Under the pieces are notes generated by a model. It was not told where the DNA came from. It ran no database searches and saw only the letters and a list, made by a program, of their open reading frames with translations. Shown piece after piece: positions 35,540 to 44,960 of a DNA stretch of 64,000 bases. Numbering within the stretch: the first letter of the stretch is position 1; each line of letters opens with the position of its first letter. The position numbers and the translations under genes were made by a program. Source of the DNA: Azospirillum oryzae (GTDB lineage: Bacteria; Pseudomonadota; Alphaproteobacteria; Azospirillales; Azospirillaceae); the NCBI RefSeq assembly GCF_900177515.1, contig NZ_FXAK01000007.1, positions 1,100,501-1,164,500 of the forward strand. Reading direction: 5' to 3'.

Positions 35540-36658
35540 ATGGCGATACCCAGCAGGCCCACCGCTCACCATGCCGCCAAGCCGGGCGGCGGGGCGGCGC
35601 AGGACGAGCCGCCGGCACGAGCGGGGCGCGGGGAACTGGCCGTCTTCACCTGGAAGGTGCTGATCGTCGCCGGGGTGGTGGCGCTGGGGATCTTCCTGTG
35701 GAAGGTGTCGGGCACGCTGCTGCTGATCTTCACCGGCGTGCTGTTCGCCATCCTGCTGCAGCGGCTGACCGGCTATGTGCGACGGTGGACGGGGTTGGGC
35801 CACGGCTGGGCGCTGGCCATCGTGCTGCTGACGCTGGTGCTTCTGGTCGGCGGCGGCGGCTGGCTGATGGGAACCTCGATGGCGGCCCAGTTCGACCAGC
35901 TGCGCGAACAGGTCGGCAATGCCGCCGGCATGCTGCCGGACGGCTGGCGAGAGCGCATCGTGGAGCAGGGCAAGGAGTGGCCCTGGATGAACCAGCTCGG
36001 CAGCTTCGCCTCCACCCTGATCTATATCGTCGGCGATGCGGTGGTGGTGATGTTCGCGGCGCTCTATCTGGCGGCCTCGCCGGGCGTCTATCAGCGCGGA
36101 GTCGTCCTGCTGGTGCCGCCGCGCGGGCAACGCCGCGCCTGCGAGGTGATGGAGGTCGCGGGGGACAGCCTGTGGAAATGGCTGATCGGGCAGCTGGTGG
36201 CGATGGCCGTGGTCGGCATCCTGACCACCGCCGGGCTGATGCTGCTCGGCATCCCGTCGGCGCCGGCCCTGGGGCTGGTGGCGGCGCTGCTGGAGTTCAT
36301 CCCGCTGATCGGCCCCTTCCTGGCGGCGGTGCCGGCGCTGATGATCGCCTTCGCCCAATCGCCGCAGGACGCGCTGTGGGTCGCCGGGCTCTATCTGATC
36401 ATCCAGCAGATCGAAGGGAACCTCGTCACGCCGCTGCTGCAGAAGCGGGTGGTCGACCTGCCGCCGGTGGTCACCATCGGCGCCATCGCCGCCGGCGGCG
36501 TGCTGTTCGGCATCCTCGGCATGTTCCTGGCGACGCCGTTGGCCGTGGTCGCGCTGGTGATGGTCAATCTGCTCTACATCGAGGACAAGCTGGGGCAGCC
36601 CAGGCACTTCCCCAGTGACAATTCAGAGGGCGAAAAATCGGGGGACGACCGGTCCTGA
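35540..36658 (+). CDS. AI-2E family (PerM-like) membrane permease
   Basis: 372 residues. After a hydrophilic N-terminal region (about 1-33) there are about seven to eight membrane helices (for example VLIVAGVVALGIFLW, LLLIFTGVLFAILL, LAIVLLTLVLLVGGGG). The family block near the C-terminal half reads LEFIPLIGPFLAAVPALMIA, then LYLIIQQIEGNLVTPLLQKR, the AI-2E/PerM signature. Members export autoinducer-like or other small molecules, or act as ion antiporters; the substrate here is unknown. The ATG at 35540 begins MAIPSRPTAH with GGGAG about nine bases upstream. The stop is four bases from the convergent MFS gene. Confidence 0.88.
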   Translation: MAIPSRPTAHHAAKPGGGAAQDEPPARAGRGELAVFTWKVLIVAGVVALGIFLWKVSGTLLLIFTGVLFAILLQRLTGYVRRWTGLGHGWALAIVLLTLVLLVGGGGWLMGTSMAAQFDQLREQVGNAAGMLPDGWRERIVEQGKEWPWMNQLGSFASTLIYIVGDAVVVMFAALYLAASPGVYQRGVVLLVPPRGQRRACEVMEVAGDSLWKWLIGQLVAMAVVGILTTAGLMLLGIPSAPALGLVAALLEFIPLIGPFLAAVPALMIAFAQSPQDALWVAGLYLIIQQIEGNLVTPLLQKRVVDLPPVVTIGAIAAGGVLFGILGMFLATPLAVVALVMVNLLYIEDKLGQPRHFPSDNSEGEKSGDDRS

Positions 36659-36662
36659 CCGG

Positions 36663-38219
36663 TCAGCCCTCCGCCGCCGGGGCGGCCTTGGCGCGGCCCG
36701 GATTGGCCGAACGCAGCGGCAGTTCCTTCAGGAACAGCGTCATGGCGAAGGAGACGACTGCCAACGCCGCGGCCAGCAGGAACAGGGTGGCGAAACCGTG
36801 CTCCAGCGTCGCCACCACGCCGCCGCGGGCGGCGGGGGGCAGGGCGGCGAGGGCGGCGGCGCCATGGTCCAGCACGGCGCGGCCGGACAGGCCGGCGCCC
36901 TCCAGCCGCTCGGACACCACGGCGTTGAAGACGGCGCCGAACACCGCGACGCCGACCGACCCGCCGAGCGAGCGGAAGAAGCCGACCGACGCGGTGGCGG
37001 CGCCGAGGTCGCGCTGCTCCACCGCATTCTGCACGGCCACCGTCATCACCGGCATGACCAGCCCCAGACCCATGCCCAGCGGCACCAGGATCAGCGTCGA
37101 CCACAGGCCGTCCGCGGCCAGCTCCGGCAGGGTGCCCAGCAGCGCGTACATCGCGCCCGACAGCGCCAGCCCGGCCAGCGGGAAGGCCTTGTAGCGCCCG
37201 GTCTTCGCGATCAGCCGGCCGCCGCCGACCGACCCGAAGGTCATGCCCAGCACCAGCGGCAGAAGCAGCAGCCCCGACACGGTGGCGCTGGCCCCCTGCA
37301 CCAGCTGGAGGTGCAGTGGCAGATAGACGATGCCGGCGAACAGCACCATCGCCGACACCGCGACCACCGGCGTTGCCACCGCCACCACCGGGCGGCGGAA
37401 CAGGTGCAGCGGCAGGATCGGCTCCTCGATCCGGCGCTCGTGCCACAGGAAGACCACCAGCATGACGAGGCCGGCGGCCAGCAGGCCGAGCGCCGCCGGG
37501 CTGCCCCAGCCCATGGCGTCGCCGCGGGTGGCGACGATCAGCAGGCTGGTCACCGCGCCGGTCAGCAGCGCCGCCCCGGCCAGATCGATGCGCGGCTTGG
37601 CCCGGCCGGCGGGCAGGCGCGACAGGGTGCTGCGCGTCATGGCGAAGGCGGCGACGCCCAGCGGCAGGTTGATCAGGAAGATCCAGTGCCAGCCGATAGT
37701 CTCGGTGAAGATGCCGCCCAGCAGCGGCCCGGCGACGCTGGCCAGCGCGAAGACGCCGCCGATCATGCCCTGGTAGCGTCCGCGCTCGCGCGGGGCGACC
37801 ACGTCGCCGATGATGGTGAAGGCCAGCGACATCAGCCCGCCGCCGCCCAGCCCCTGCAGGCCCCGGAACAGGATCAGCTGGGTCATGCTCTGCGCCATCG
37901 CGCACAGCAGCGAACCGGCCAGGAACAGCATGATCGCCGTCTGCAGCACCCGCTTGCGTCCATAGAGGTCCGACAGCTTGCCGTAGATCGGCGTGGTGGT
38001 GGTGGAGGTCAGCAGATAGGCGGTGACCACCCAGGGCAGCATCTCCAGCCCGCCGAACTGGCTGGCCATCGTCGGCAGCGCGGTGGCGACGATGGTCTGG
38101 TCCATCGCCGCCATCAGCATCGCCAGCGCCACCCCGCTGAACACCCGCAGGATTTCCTGGTGGGTGAAGACGGGATGCTCGGCGGCGGCTTGCGACGGGC
38201 TGGCGGCGGTCTCTGTCAT
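36663..38219 (-). CDS. MFS multidrug exporter, DHA2 (14-helix, EmrB/QacA) type
   Basis: 518 residues with about 14 membrane helices. The first block ALAMLMAAMDQTIVATALP carries the family's DxT motif. Motif A-like GKLSDLYGRKRVLQ lies in the first cytoplasmic loop, and GGGGLMSLAFTIIGD and GPLLGGIFTETIGWHWIFLI (motif C region) follow. It should export hydrophobic or cationic compounds with proton antiport. No EmrA-type fusion protein gene is adjacent. It is on the same strand as sppA, with a perfect GC hairpin in the gap, so expression may be partly separated from it. Convergent with the AI-2E permease gene. Confidence 0.92.
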   Translation of the reverse strand: MTETAASPSQAAAEHPVFTHQEILRVFSGVALAMLMAAMDQTIVATALPTMASQFGGLEMLPWVVTAYLLTSTTTTPIYGKLSDLYGRKRVLQTAIMLFLAGSLLCAMAQSMTQLILFRGLQGLGGGGLMSLAFTIIGDVVAPRERGRYQGMIGGVFALASVAGPLLGGIFTETIGWHWIFLINLPLGVAAFAMTRSTLSRLPAGRAKPRIDLAGAALLTGAVTSLLIVATRGDAMGWGSPAALGLLAAGLVMLVVFLWHERRIEEPILPLHLFRRPVVAVATPVVAVSAMVLFAGIVYLPLHLQLVQGASATVSGLLLLPLVLGMTFGSVGGGRLIAKTGRYKAFPLAGLALSGAMYALLGTLPELAADGLWSTLILVPLGMGLGLVMPVMTVAVQNAVEQRDLGAATASVGFFRSLGGSVGVAVFGAVFNAVVSERLEGAGLSGRAVLDHGAAALAALPPAARGGVVATLEHGFATLFLLAAALAVVSFAMTLFLKELPLRSANPGRAKAAPAAEG

Positions 38220-38252
38220 GGTCGGTCGTCTCGGACGTTGAGGTCTTTGAGC

Positions 38253-38292
38253 GGAACTATCCCCCTCTCCCCGGGGGGAGGGGGATAGTTCC
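38253..38292. repeat. Perfect 15-bp inverted repeat between sppA and the MFS gene
   Basis: GGAACTATCCCCCTC (38253-38267) and its exact complement (38278-38292) enclose ten bases that are themselves C/G-rich. The core CCCTCTCCCCGGG resembles the end hairpins of the two large palindromic repeats, so this may be a minimal member of the same family. There is no T-run, but the transcript hairpin could stabilise the upstream sppA mRNA end or attenuate read-through. Confidence 0.7.
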
Positions 38293-38301
38293 GGGCGCGC
38301 G

Positions 38302-40053
38302 TCACCGCTCCAGCGTCATCGCCGGCATGCGGGCCTGCACGCCATCCGCCTGGGCGGCGGCGAGCAGGGGGCGCAGGTGGGCCAGCAGCGGGCGCAGTTC
38401 CGCCGCCGCGGCCAGCGCGCCGACAAGCTCGCCCTTGCCGGACACAAGATCCAGGATCTGGTCCGTCATGGATTTCGGCGGCGGGTAGGGGGCCAGCGTC
38501 ACCGGGGCGTCGGGCGACAGGCCGGCGGCGGTGCGGGCCAGGGTCAGCGCCTGCTCCTGCCCGCCGAGATCGTCGACGAGGCCGAGCTCGCGGGCCTGGG
38601 CGCCGGTCCAGACGCGGCCCTTGGCGACGCCGCGCGCCTGTTCCGGCGTCATGTGCCGGGCCTCGGCCACCCGCTGCAGGAAGTTGGCGTAGGTGTCGTC
38701 GATGATGGCGTTCAGCCGTTCGGATTCGCTGTCGTCGAAGGGGCGCAGCGGCGACCACATGCCGGCGTTGCGGGCGCCCTGCACCCGGTCCCACTGGATG
38801 CCCAGCTTGTCGGACAGGCCGCCGATGGCGAATTTGCCGGCGACGACGCCGATCGACCCGGTGATGGTGGCGGGGGAGGCGACGATGCGGTCGGCGGCGA
38901 GCGCGATCCAATAGCCGCCCGACGCGGCGGTGTCGCCCATGCTGGCGATCACCGGCTTGCCGCTCTGCCGCGCCGTGACCAGTGCCCGCCGGATCGCCTC
39001 GGACGCGGAGACGGAGCCGCCGCCGCTGTCGATGCGGAACAGGATGGCGCGCACGTCGGGATCGTCGGCCGCCTCCTCGATGGCGTCGACGATGGTCTCC
39101 GACCCGGCGGAGGTGCCGCCCAGCGCCGGCTTGCCGCTCTCGCCGCCGGTGATGGTGCCGACGGCGTGGATCAGGGCGATGGTCGGCCCCTTGCCGTTGG
39201 GGTTCCCGGCGACCGACAGGTAATCGGCCGGCTCCATCGCCTCCGCCCCGGCGCCGGCCCGCTTCAGCGCCTCGTCGCGCGCCTCGTCGGCATAGCCGAG
39301 CCGGTCGACGAATTTCTGGTCCAGCGCCTCCTTGCTCAGCAGCGGCGCCTTGTCGATGGCGGCCCTGACCATTGCGGGAGCGAGGCGCCGGCTCTTGGCG
39401 ATGCCGTCGACCAGCTGGTTGCCGAGATCGGTGACCAGCGCCTGCATCATCTCGCGGTTGGCCGGGGTCATGCCGGACTTGGTGAAGGTCTCGGCGAAGC
39501 TCTTGTATTCCTCGCGCTGGGCGAATTCCGGCTGCACGCCAAGCTGGTCGAGCGCGCCGCGGGCGAAGGGCAGTTCCGCCGACAGGCCGGTGATGCCGAG
39601 CGTGCCCATCGGCTGCAGCCAGACCTCGTCGAAGGCGCTGGCCAGCAGGTAGGAGCGGTTGCCGGCCCCGGCCCCGCCATATTCCTCGGCGAAGGCGACG
39701 GCGAAACGGCCCGACGCGCGGAACCGCTCGATGGCGGTCCGCAGCTCCTGCGTCTGGGCGAAGCCGATGCTGTCGTCGCCGAAGCGGGCCAGCACGCCCT
39801 TCACCCTTGGGTCGCGCCGGCCGCCATCCAGCGCGTCCAGCACCTCGCGCAGGGTGGTCTGGTGTTCGAACAGGCTGCCGATCTTGCCGCCGTCGCTCTC
39901 CGCCAGCGGCTTGGTCAGGTCGAGGTCCAGCACCACCGCGTCGGGCAGGGTGGGTTCATGGCGCACCACCAGCACCGCCACCGTCACCGCGCCGGCCACC
40001 AGAAGCAGTCCGATGAGCGCGAACAGACGGACGAAGAAACGGACGATCGCCAT
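38302..40053 (-). CDS. sppA: Signal peptide peptidase SppA, 67K type
   Basis: 583 residues, the long two-repeat form. A membrane helix near the N-terminus (LFALIGLLLVAGAVTVAVLVV) is followed by two SppA/ClpP-fold halves. The catalytic dyad of the family is identifiable: Lys184 in EYKSFAETF (first half) and Ser378 in GDTAASGGYWIAL (second half). It degrades cleaved signal peptides in the cytoplasmic membrane. TAGGAAT lies just before the ATG at 40053. The AhpD-like gene lies 42 bases upstream on the same strand. Confidence 0.93.
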   Translation of the reverse strand: MAIVRFFVRLFALIGLLLVAGAVTVAVLVVRHEPTLPDAVVLDLDLTKPLAESDGGKIGSLFEHQTTLREVLDALDGGRRDPRVKGVLARFGDDSIGFAQTQELRTAIERFRASGRFAVAFAEEYGGAGAGNRSYLLASAFDEVWLQPMGTLGITGLSAELPFARGALDQLGVQPEFAQREEYKSFAETFTKSGMTPANREMMQALVTDLGNQLVDGIAKSRRLAPAMVRAAIDKAPLLSKEALDQKFVDRLGYADEARDEALKRAGAGAEAMEPADYLSVAGNPNGKGPTIALIHAVGTITGGESGKPALGGTSAGSETIVDAIEEAADDPDVRAILFRIDSGGGSVSASEAIRRALVTARQSGKPVIASMGDTAASGGYWIALAADRIVASPATITGSIGVVAGKFAIGGLSDKLGIQWDRVQGARNAGMWSPLRPFDDSESERLNAIIDDTYANFLQRVAEARHMTPEQARGVAKGRVWTGAQARELGLVDDLGGQEQALTLARTAAGLSPDAPVTLAPYPPPKSMTDQILDLVSGKGELVGALAAAAELRPLLAHLRPLLAAAQADGVQARMPAMTLER

Positions 40054-40095
40054 GATTCCTACCCTGTGTGGCCTCGACGAAGGCGATAAACGGCC

Positions 40096-40668
40096 TTACC
40101 GATCCTGGCTGTGGTACTCGCGGTTCGGGATCATGTCCACCGCGGTCGCCAGACGGTTGGACATGTTGTAGAAGGCGGCCGTGTCGGCAATGTCGAAGAT
40201 GTCCTCCGCGCTGAATCCGACGGCGCGCAGCGCCTCGCGGTCGGCCTCGCCCACCGACATCGGGTTCTCGGTCAGCTTCCAGGCGAAATCGAGCATGGCG
40301 CGCTGGCGCGGCTCCAGCGGGGCGACGCGGTAGTTGGCGACCAGCATCTCGCCCAGTTCCGGATCGCCGGACAGCTTGCGCACCGCCTGCCCATGGGCGA
40401 CGAGGCAGTAATAGCAATGGTTGGCGGAAGAGACGACGACGGCGATCATTTCGCGCTCCAGCTTGCTCAACCCGCTCTCGCCCAGCATCAGCTCGTTGTA
40501 GAGCATGGCGAAGTTGCGCAGCTTCTTCGGCCGCAGGCTGTAGGCCTGGAGCACGTTCGGCACGAAGCCCAGCTTCTCATTGCACTTGTCGAACAGGACC
40601 TGCATGTCCGGATCGAGGTCCGGCGTCTCCGGCAGGGGCAGGGCCATGACGTGATCGGGTTGCGGCAT
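40096..40668 (-). CDS. AhpD-like peroxidase-related protein (carboxymuconolactone decarboxylase fold)
   Basis: 190 residues. The AhpD core motif is present: LEREMIAVVVSSANHCYYC followed by LVAHG, with the CxxC and downstream His that give disulphide-linked peroxidase chemistry. The remainder (LDFAWKLTENPMSV ... ALRAVGFSAEDIFDIADT ... NMSNRLATAVDMIPN) fits the uncharacterised peroxidase-related subfamily. The likely role is oxidative-stress defence; substrate and reductant are unknown. AGGAGAGGAC is placed before the ATG at 40668. First gene of the minus-strand run with sppA and the MFS exporter. Confidence 0.88.
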   Translation of the reverse strand: MPQPDHVMALPLPETPDLDPDMQVLFDKCNEKLGFVPNVLQAYSLRPKKLRNFAMLYNELMLGESGLSKLEREMIAVVVSSANHCYYCLVAHGQAVRKLSGDPELGEMLVANYRVAPLEPRQRAMLDFAWKLTENPMSVGEADREALRAVGFSAEDIFDIADTAAFYNMSNRLATAVDMIPNREYHSQDR

Positions 40669-40808
40669 CGGGCGTGTCCTCTCCTGATTGATTGTTGGGC
40701 CTTCCGGCGGGGGGAGGGTAACCGCGGCCGGCCGGTTTGTCTTCCGTTCCGCTTGCCGCTCGCCAATCGGACGAGCCTGTGCCAGAAATGGAATCCGAAT
40801 GCGGGGAT

Positions 40809-41903
40809 ATGTCCCGTTTGGCGAACCAGTGGACGATGACCCAGCCGAAGCTCGATCTTCTCTCGGTCCTGGTGGTGGAGGACAGCGGCTTCATCCGCTC
40901 GGTCCTGACCGCCACCCTGCGCGCCATCGGCATCGGCCGGGTGGAGGGGGTGGCGAGCGGCGCCGACGCCATCCGCTGGCTGGAGGAGCGCCGCGCGGCC
41001 CTGCCGCCGGGGACGGCTCCGGTCGACCTGATCCTGTCCGATCTGGTGATGCCGGAGGTCAACGGGCTGATGCTGCTGCGCTGGATCCGCTACAGCCCCA
41101 AGAGTCCGGACAAGTTCCTGCCGGTGCTGATGCTGTCGGGGGCCGCCGACCGCCAGTATGTGGAGCAGGCGCGGGATCTCGGCGCCACCGACTTCATCGC
41201 CAAGCCCTTCTCCGCCCAGACCATCGCCAGCCGTCTGCTGTTCGCCATCGCCCGGCCGCGCCGCTACGTTCTGGCCAAGGGCTATTTCGGTCCCGACCGC
41301 CGCCGCGCTGACAAGCCGGTCGCCATGGATTGCCGGTCGACCGCGCCGTCGGAGATCCTGGTGGTGCACAGCGCGTCGAAAGCGCGCGGCATCGACCGTT
41401 TCCCCGTCATCTATTTCGACCTGCCCAACCGTCTGGGCGCCAAGGTCGGCCTCGCCCCGCGCGATCCCGTCCCGACCCTGCCGCCCGAGGTGCTGGCCGC
41501 CGCGGAGGAGGAAATCCTGAACCGCGCCGGCGACTATGCCGTGTGGATCGGCGCGGAGGTGGAGGAGATGGGCCGCCGCGTCGACCGCCTGCCGCGCGAG
41601 CCGGAGTCGGTGCCCGCCCTGCTGGCCCAGGTCAACCGCTCCGCCCACGAGATGCGCGGGCAGGGCGGCATCTTCGGCTATCCCCTGATCACCCACATCG
41701 CCAAGTCCCTCTACGAGGCCACCCGCAGCGGCCTGACCACGGTCACCGCCAACGAGCACCTGCTGTTCAAGGCCCATGTCGACGCGATCAAGGCGGTGAT
41801 GACCGGCCGCGTCAGCGGCGACGGCGGCACGACCGGGCAGCAGTTGCTGGCGTCGCTGGACGTGGCGAAGAGGAAGTATGCGAAGGCGACCGGGGTGGGG
41901 TGA
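40809..41903 (+). CDS. Response regulator with receiver and C-terminal HPt-like domain
   Basis: About 364 residues. The receiver (about 15-140) has SVLVVEDSGFIRSVL, acceptor Asp in LILSDLVMPEVNG, and Lys in FIAKPFS. A linker with the GYFGPDRRRAD element follows. A C-terminal helical region (about 275-350) has NRSAHEMRGQGGIFGYPLIT, which resembles an HPt motif with a candidate phosphoacceptor His. It may therefore be a phosphorelay intermediate rather than a transcription factor. The start is uncertain among ATGs at 40788, 40809 and 40836. It is divergent from the AhpD-like gene and convergent with parE. Confidence 0.82.
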   Translation: MSRLANQWTMTQPKLDLLSVLVVEDSGFIRSVLTATLRAIGIGRVEGVASGADAIRWLEERRAALPPGTAPVDLILSDLVMPEVNGLMLLRWIRYSPKSPDKFLPVLMLSGAADRQYVEQARDLGATDFIAKPFSAQTIASRLLFAIARPRRYVLAKGYFGPDRRRADKPVAMDCRSTAPSEILVVHSASKARGIDRFPVIYFDLPNRLGAKVGLAPRDPVPTLPPEVLAAAEEEILNRAGDYAVWIGAEVEEMGRRVDRLPREPESVPALLAQVNRSAHEMRGQGGIFGYPLITHIAKSLYEATRSGLTTVTANEHLLFKAHVDAIKAVMTGRVSGDGGTTGQQLLASLDVAKRKYAKATGVG

Positions 41904-41909
41904 GGGAGG

Positions 41910-42206
41910 CTATTCTCTCATCACCTGCGGCAGGTCGCGTGCACCGTGGATGATGCGGACCACGACGACCCGATCCGGCTCCTCATACCTGTAGATGATC
42001 ACGTAAGGTGAAACGGACAGGCTGCGCAAACCGGCTCCCAATTCTGGACGGGCACGGCCGATGGCCGGAATCGAGGAAATCTTCCGACAATGATCCCTGA
42101 TGTCCAGGATCAGGCGGATGGCGGCAAGCGGATTGTCTTGGGCGATGTAGTCGCCAATGCTCTCCAGATCGGATTCAGCCGCCGCGGCAAAGTCAAGCCG
42201 TGCCAT
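41910..42206 (-). CDS. parE: ParE/RelE-family toxin
   Basis: 98 residues, the full toxin domain: DFAAAAESDLESIGDYIAQD at the N-terminal helix pair, IPAIGRARPELGAGLRSLSV in the middle and YVIIYRYEEPDRVVVVRIIHGARD at the C-terminus, where the RxxHGARD ending is characteristic of ParE. Such toxins poison gyrase or cleave mRNA; which applies here cannot be told from sequence. It lies nine bases downstream of its presumed antitoxin on the same strand. Confidence 0.9.
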   Translation of the reverse strand: MARLDFAAAAESDLESIGDYIAQDNPLAAIRLILDIRDHCRKISSIPAIGRARPELGAGLRSLSVSPYVIIYRYEEPDRVVVVRIIHGARDLPQVMRE

Positions 42207-42215
42207 TGTGGCCGG

Positions 42216-42512
42216 TCAATCCAAGTCGGGCTGGCCAGCCTGGGCGTATTTGGCGATCAGCCGTTCGAAAAGCCGTTCGCCATCCGTTGTGCGCCCGGCA
42301 TCGGCATCTTCCAGACCGGCAGCGATGTCGTCCTGCAGCGATTGCCGTCGTTCCTCCTCGCTTTCCTCGACCGGTTCGATCGTCACCCGGAAGCGGGTAC
42401 CGGCCGGCGGACGGAAGGGGAGGGCGGCCGTGATTGCCCGCGGCAGTTCTTCCGCCTGAATGGTGGCCGTTATCCGGGGGGGACGGGCCGGCGGTGTCGG
42501 CGAAACGGGCAT
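42216..42512 (-). CDS. Putative antitoxin of the ParE system
   Basis: 98 residues beginning MPVSPTPPARPPRITATIQA. It does not match a classical ParD or RelB by eye. However, the acidic C-terminal half (EPVEESEEERRQSLQDDIAA, then ERLFERLIAKYAQ) is typical of the toxin-neutralising tail of antitoxins, and position and spacing fix the pairing. The N-terminal strand could form a dimeric DNA-binding domain that autoregulates the operon. GGAGG lies eight bases before the ATG at 42512. Confidence 0.72.
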   Translation of the reverse strand: MPVSPTPPARPPRITATIQAEELPRAITAALPFRPPAGTRFRVTIEPVEESEEERRQSLQDDIAAGLEDADAGRTTDGERLFERLIAKYAQAGQPDLD

Positions 42513-42591
42513 CGCGGAGTCCTCCGGGAAAAAATCGGGGCGTTGTAAGGATACATGCCTCACCCTGGAGTGAAAAGCGGCGACCCACCCC

Positions 42592-44667
42592 TCACGCGGC
42601 CCGGATCTTCCCGATGAAGTCGGCCACGTCGCCACGCAGGCTGTCGGTGCTCCGTTTCAGCGCGTCGGCCATGACGAGAACCTCCTTCGCCATGGCGCCG
42701 GCGCGGCAGGCCTCGGTGCCGACCAGCGATGCGTTTTGGGAGACCTGATCGGTGCCGTCGGCGGCCTGGCGGACGTTGCGGCCGATCTCCGCGGTGGCGG
42801 CGTTCTGTTCCTCCACGGCGGCGGCGACGGCGGAGATGTTCTCCTCGATCCGGGTGACGACGGTGCCGATGTCGCCGATGGCCCGGACGGTGTGGTCGGT
42901 CGCCGACTGGATTTCCGCGACCTTGGCGGTGATGTCCTCGGTCGCCTTGGCGGTCTGGCTGGCGAGCTGCTTCACCTCCTGCGCCACAACCGCAAAGCCC
43001 TTGCCGGCCTCGCCCGCGCGGGCTGCCTCGATGGTGGCGTTCAGCGCCAGCAGGTTGGTCTGGCTGGCGATGTCGGTGATCATCCGCACGATCTCGCCCA
43101 CCTGCTGGGCGGCGCCGCTGAGGTCGGCGATGATGCCGGCGGTGCGGCGGACGTCGCTGACCGCCCGTTCGGCCATCTCGGTCGACCCCGTCATCTGCCG
43201 GCCGATTTCCGAGATTGACGCGGTCAGTTCCTCGGTCGCCGCAGCCACGGCCTGTACGTTGCCCGAGGCGCCTTCCGAAGCGCGGGCGACCGACAGAACA
43301 TGGCTTTCGGTTTGCGACGCGATGCTGCTCATCTGTTCGGCATTGCCGCGCAGGCCGCTGGCGGCGCCCGCCAGCTGTTCGGCAACCGCCTCGATGTGGC
43401 GGTCGAACTCCGCCACCAGCCGTTCCAGCCGCTCGGCTTCGCGCAGCCGCTCCTCCTGGTGCCGCTGCTGTTCGGCGGCGAGCCGGTCGGCCTGGGCGAG
43501 GCTGAGGCGGAACTGATCCAGGCTGCGGGCCATGGCGCCAAGCTCGTCGGCGCGTTCGGCGCCATGGATGGTCAGTTCGCGTTCGCCGGCTTCCAGGCGC
43601 CTCATATCGCCGTTCAGGCGGGCGATGGGTCGGGTGATGTTGCGGGCGACCAGATAGGCGATGAGCGACATCACCACCAGCAGGATGGCGAGGCCGGCGG
43701 CGACGCCGGTCAGACGGGTCATCGACTCCCGCGCGTCGCGGTTGGCAAGCGCGATCAGGTCGTCCGCCACATGGGTCTCGACGCTGCGCAGCATGTCGAT
43801 GACGACGGTGATGGTGTCGAACCACTTGCCGGCGTCGGTCCCCTGATTGTCGGCCCCGCCATAGGCGGACGCGATGCCGATGCGCTGCATCCGCTCCACC
43901 TCGGCGATGGCCGGGCCGGAGAAGGTCCGGTCGTGGAAAGCCGCCTCTTCCGCGGTCAGCTTCGCCTTCAGGCCGGTCATCAACGCCTTGTACTCGCCGG
44001 ACAACTCGATGAAGCGCTCATGCGCGTCGGCGGGGAAGCGGTCCTTGCGGAAGGCGGCGCCGCCGACGGCGCGCTGCTGGCCCAGCCGTTCCTTCGCTTC
44101 CGACAGGGCGACCATGGCGTCGGCGGCGCGCAGCTGGTCGGCGTCGGTGGACAGGATGCGGGCCTGCCCGGCGGCGTCCAGCAGCTTGCGGATCATGCCG
44201 GTGTAGCTCTTCACCACCTCCAGCGACGACTGCGACTGCCCGTCGACGCCGGACCGCAGGCCGGACAGCTGCGACAGTGCGTCGCGGGCCCCGGTCATCG
44301 CCTGGGCCACCTGGGGATCGCGGATGCGGGCGTCGGCAAACTGCCCGGCCAGTTCCGCCAGCTTCGCGTCCGACGCGGTGCGCACGCCGTCCATGCGCCG
44401 GCGGTCGTCGTCGCGCTTGCTGCTGAGGAAGACGGAGGAGGAGCCGCGTTCCTTCTGCAGTTCATGCACGAGGCTGGTCATGCCGACCGACAGGCGGGTG
44501 ACGGAGGCGAGATCTGCCGCCCGGCGGCTGGCATCGACCTGCTCCCACACCAGCAGGGACGACAGGACGACCACGCCCGCCATCGGGACCGACAGGGCAA
44601 GCGCCATCTTCCGCGTGAAGCGCATGTTCCCGAGCAGGCCGTCGGCGGCCTTCAGCAGCGATACCAT
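42592..44667 (-). CDS. Methyl-accepting chemotaxis protein with NIT-type sensor
   Basis: 691 residues. Membrane helix 1 (about 20-40, [20 protein letters not shown]), a periplasmic nitrate/nitrite-sensing (NIT) type helical domain (about 50-300, beginning [20 protein letters not shown], the NIT hallmark), helix 2 (about 317-340), HAMP, and an MCP signalling domain with hairpin tip [20 protein letters not shown]. It likely signals to CheA in response to an anion such as nitrate, by family inference. The ATG at 44667 has GGAG seven bases upstream. No CheA/CheW genes are nearby. Confidence 0.92.
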   Translation of the reverse strand: MVSLLKAADGLLGNMRFTRKMALALSVPMAGVVVLSSLLVWEQVDASRRAADLASVTRLSVGMTSLVHELQKERGSSSVFLSSKRDDDRRRMDGVRTASDAKLAELAGQFADARIRDPQVAQAMTGARDALSQLSGLRSGVDGQSQSSLEVVKSYTGMIRKLLDAAGQARILSTDADQLRAADAMVALSEAKERLGQQRAVGGAAFRKDRFPADAHERFIELSGEYKALMTGLKAKLTAEEAAFHDRTFSGPAIAEVERMQRIGIASAYGGADNQGTDAGKWFDTITVVIDMLRSVETHVADDLIALANRDARESMTRLTGVAAGLAILLVVMSLIAYLVARNITRPIARLNGDMRRLEAGERELTIHGAERADELGAMARSLDQFRLSLAQADRLAAEQQRHQEERLREAERLERLVAEFDRHIEAVAEQLAGAASGLRGNAEQMSSIASQTESHVLSVARASEGASGNVQAVAAATEELTASISEIGRQMTGSTEMAERAVSDVRRTAGIIADLSGAAQQVGEIVRMITDIASQTNLLALNATIEAARAGEAGKGFAVVAQEVKQLASQTAKATEDITAKVAEIQSATDHTVRAIGDIGTVVTRIEENISAVAAAVEEQNAATAEIGRNVRQAADGTDQVSQNASLVGTEACRAGAMAKEVLVMADALKRSTDSLRGDVADFIGKIRAA

Positions 44668-44960
44668 CTCAACTCTCCAGCAAACGGAACCAACGGAGCC
44701 CGGCGGGGTGGCTCGAATTCGGAACTGTATGAAAGCTAATGAGTTAAGACACAGTTAGGTTTAACCACGATGTTGCTAGGGAGATTGTTAAGTCACTTTA
44801 TTGCCGGAAGCGGCAAGCTCATTGCCGCCGAAGCACCGGCTTGAAAGGCCCGGCAACGAAATTTGCCTCGCTTCCGTCGCGTCGGGGCGGTAGAACGTCA
44901 GTCCCGGTCCGCAGGTCTCTTGGGTTCGTGGCGTGACCGGAGCGGTCTTCCGGAGCGTCC
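44668..44960. promoter_or_regulatory. Divergent promoter region with TTAA-type motifs
   Basis: These 293 bases lie between the NIT chemoreceptor and alaC. TTAA-N7-TTAG (44744-44758) nearly matches the CtrA site TTAA-N7-TTAA. Further TTAA words (44761-44764 and around 44789) lie within 50 bases. A TTGCCG/CGGCAA inverted repeat (44801-44806 and 44811-44816) follows. CtrA controls motility genes in Rhodospirillales, so a link to the chemoreceptor is plausible but unproven. Confidence 0.35.
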
